Source: an uncultured Lachnospiraceae bacterium
Lineage (GTDB): Bacteria; Bacillota_A; Clostridia; Lachnospirales; Lachnospiraceae
NCBI GenBank assembly: GCA_902787595.1
Contig: CADAHD010000022.1
Location: 1-14,360, forward strand
DNA length: 14,360 nt
Direction of reading: 5' to 3'
The notes below the pieces were generated by a model. That model was not told where the DNA came from, made no database searches, and saw only the letters and a program-made list of their open reading frames with translations. The translations under genes and the position numbers were made by a program. This document shows, one piece after another, positions 12,577 through 14,360 of this stretch. The stretch's first letter is position 1. The number at the start of each line of letters is the position of its first letter.

Positions 12577-14360
12577 ATGCAGGATAACAAGTATGAGATC
12601 AGGATCTCCGTGCGCGAACTGGTGGAATTCATACTTCGCAGCGGAGATATAGACAACCGAAGAGGAACATCGCCGGAGAAAGCCATGCAGGAGGGCAGCA
12701 GGCTTCACCGGATGATACAGCGCAGCATGGGCGAGGGTTATAGCGCCGAGGTGCCGCTCCACTATGTTTATGAGGCGGAAAACTATCGCGTTATACTGGA
12801 TGGCCGGGCGGACGGCATTATAGATGAAAGTGCTGAGGGCCCGCAGGGGCTTGAGCTTGGCAATAATCAAATTACATTAAATCAGTATTTAATAAATGAA
12901 GAATTTCCTGCGATAACGATAGATGAGATAAAGTGTGTAAATCGAAAGCTGGAAAGACTGACAGAGGCGGTCCCGGTTCATCTGGCCCAGGCTAAGGTAT
13001 ATGCATTTATTTATGCAAAGCAGAATGGATTGCCACTCATCCGTGTCAGAATGACCTATTGCAATATAGAAACCGAGGAACTGAAATATTTCTTTCATGA
13101 GTATACCTGGCCGGAAATAAAGGATTTCTTTGAAGAACTCATGGAGGAATATCTTAAGTGGGCGGACTTTGAATGGAGATGGAATGTCATTCGTCAGGCT
13201 TCTTTGAAGGAGCTGAGTTTTCCCTATGTATACAGAAAAGGGCAAAGGGAGCTGGCTGCGCAGGTCTATCGGATGATCAGGGAAAAGCATAAGCTTTTTA
13301 TGGAAGCGCCAACGGGCACGGGCAAGACGCTAAGCACGGTCTTTCCGTCGCTTAAAGCCATGGGCGAGGAGATGGTAAACAAGATATTTTATCTCACGGC
13401 CAGGACTATAACAAGGACCGTGGCTGCCGACACGCTGGATCTTTTGCGTGAGAGGGGACTGCGCTTAAAAAGCATAACCATTACCGCGAAAGAGAAGATT
13501 TGTCCGCTGGAAAAGGCTGAATGCAACCCGGAGAGCTGCCCTTATGCAAAAGGGCATTTTGACCGCGTGAACGAGGCGATATTTAACTGTATCAATGAGT
13601 ATGACCGCATAGACAGGGATGTGCTCGGACAGGCTGCAGAGAAGTACAGGGTGTGCCCTTTTGAACTGAGCCTGGATCTGAGCCTTTTCTGCGATATGAT
13701 CATCTGCGATTATAATTACGTTTTTGACCCGCATGTGGCGCTTAAAAGATATTTTTCGGACGGCGGCAGCGGCGAGTATGTTTTTCTTGTGGATGAGGCC
13801 CACAATCTGGTGGAACGCGGCAGGGATATGTACAGCGCGGAACTCAATAAAGAAGATTTTCTGGCTCTTAAGCGTACGATGAATGAGGTTACGGAAAAGT
13901 ATGCCAATGAAGAGATGCGCCCGCGTAAAAAGAAAGTAAAGGGCATACCGTTGCTGTTTAAGATAATACGGGGGCTGGAACGCTGCAACAGGGAGATGCT
14001 CAAGCTGAAGCGCGAATGCGAGAGTTATATGGTCATTGAAGAAGCGGATACATTTGCGGGAACAGTGCAGGGACTGTATACATCCATCGGGGAGTTTTTG
14101 GATGAGGAGGAGAATACAGGCGTAAGGGAAGAGGTTCTTGAATTCTATTTTAAGATATCACATTTTCTGCTGATCTTCGAATGGCTGGATGAGAATTATA
14201 AGATATATACGGAGCACAGAGAGAATTGTGGATTTTGGTTAAAACTACTTTGCGTAAACCCTGCAAAGCGGCTTGCAGAGTGTATGTCCAGAGGGAGGGC
14301 GAGCATTCTCTTCTCTGCGACACTCCTGCCCATCAATTATTACAAAAGGCTGCTGGGTGC
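12577..14360 (+). CDS. PD-(D/E)XK nuclease fused to XPD/DinG-type Fe-S helicase (partial, 3' end outside)
   Basis: The frame runs from ATG 12577 to the right edge, giving 594 residues. An in-frame TGA at 12556-12558 and a GGAG 7 nt upstream fix the start. The N-terminal domain (about 40-150) has the RecB/Cas4-like nuclease signs: H44 (EGSRLHRM), D79 (DGRAD), E117-x-K119 (IDEIKCV) and Q138-x3-Y142 (LAQAKVYAF). The superfamily-2 helicase follows, with Walker A APTGTGKT (244-251), the Fe-S cluster cysteines C309, C316, C321 and C360, DEAH (406-409) and motif III ILFSATL near the edge. The motifs after this, including the Arg finger region, are outside. It probably unwinds and cuts DNA during repair, in the cytoplasm. 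Transcription appears to be under a LexA-like box. Uncharacterised helicases of this fused type are, to my knowledge, found in Clostridia. Confidence 0.9.
   Translation, partial: MQDNKYEIRISVRELVEFILRSGDIDNRRGTSPEKAMQEGSRLHRMIQRSMGEGYSAEVPLHYVYEAENYRVILDGRADGIIDESAEGPQGLELGNNQITLNQYLINEEFPAITIDEIKCVNRKLERLTEAVPVHLAQAKVYAFIYAKQNGLPLIRVRMTYCNIETEELKYFFHEYTWPEIKDFFEELMEEYLKWADFEWRWNVIRQASLKELSFPYVYRKGQRELAAQVYRMIREKHKLFMEAPTGTGKTLSTVFPSLKAMGEEMVNKIFYLTARTITRTVAADTLDLLRERGLRLKSITITAKEKICPLEKAECNPESCPYAKGHFDRVNEAIFNCINEYDRIDRDVLGQAAEKYRVCPFELSLDLSLFCDMIICDYNYVFDPHVALKRYFSDGGSGEYVFLVDEAHNLVERGRDMYSAELNKEDFLALKRTMNEVTEKYANEEMRPRKKKVKGIPLLFKIIRGLERCNREMLKLKRECESYMVIEEADTFAGTVQGLYTSIGEFLDEEENTGVREEVLEFYFKISHFLLIFEWLDENYKIYTEHRENCGFWLKLLCVNPAKRLAECMSRGRASILFSATLLPINYYKRLLG

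Noticed and set aside
12395..12652. An 85-codon open frame overlapping the promoter and the start of the nuclease-helicase
   Set aside because: It would begin at a TTG without a ribosome binding site, runs through the SOS-box promoter and overlaps the helicase gene out of frame; no family is recognisable.

Overview
The window looks like chromosomal DNA of an anaerobic Firmicute, most likely class Clostridia and probably a Lachnospiraceae-type organism. This placement is inferred from gene content, not from a marker gene. The content is meso-diaminopimelate dehydrogenase, a bacterial acyl-ACP thioesterase, a split purine finishing pair (PurO-like IMP cyclohydrolase plus stand-alone AICAR transformylase), a zinc-ribbon membrane protein beside a TPM protein, strong AGGAGG ribosome binding sites and sigma-A type promoters. 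There are no rRNA or tRNA genes, CRISPR arrays or intact transposases. Both end genes are cut by the window.

Layout. (a) 2-2191, plus strand: the C-terminal part of an HMG-CoA-lyase-like aldolase, an acyl-ACP thioesterase (1-nt overlap) and diaminopimelate dehydrogenase. (b) 2282-4898, plus strand: a double zinc-ribbon polytopic membrane protein overlapping a secreted or anchored TPM-domain protein with a Gly/His tail, ended by a strong hairpin terminator that can serve both strands. (c) 4934-5305, minus strand: a DtxR/MntR-family regulator. (d) 5477-6799, plus strand: a MATE efflux protein with its own promoter and terminator. (e) 6866-8845, plus strand: a promoter followed by purO and purH, the last two steps of IMP synthesis. 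(f) 8842-11264, minus strand: an ABC-2 type exporter operon (ATPase then permease) whose last gene overlaps the end of purH by 4 nt. (g) 11344-12017, plus strand: a promoter, a DUF2812-like two-helix membrane protein and a terminator. (h) 12018-12576: a non-coding, largely AT-rich stretch. It carries eight same-orientation copies of TTACATAA/TTGACATAA, then a promoter with a LexA-like SOS box between its -35 and -10. (i) 12577 to the right edge, plus strand: a PD-(D/E)XK nuclease fused to an XPD/DinG-type Fe-S helicase, incomplete.

The most interesting part is 12018-14360, where an unexplained motif array sits directly upstream of a probably SOS-controlled nuclease-helicase. The array could be the reiterated recombinase- or transposase-binding end of a mobile element, or a multi-site operator. 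The sequence alone does not decide this. Most other genes are ordinary metabolism, envelope and transport.
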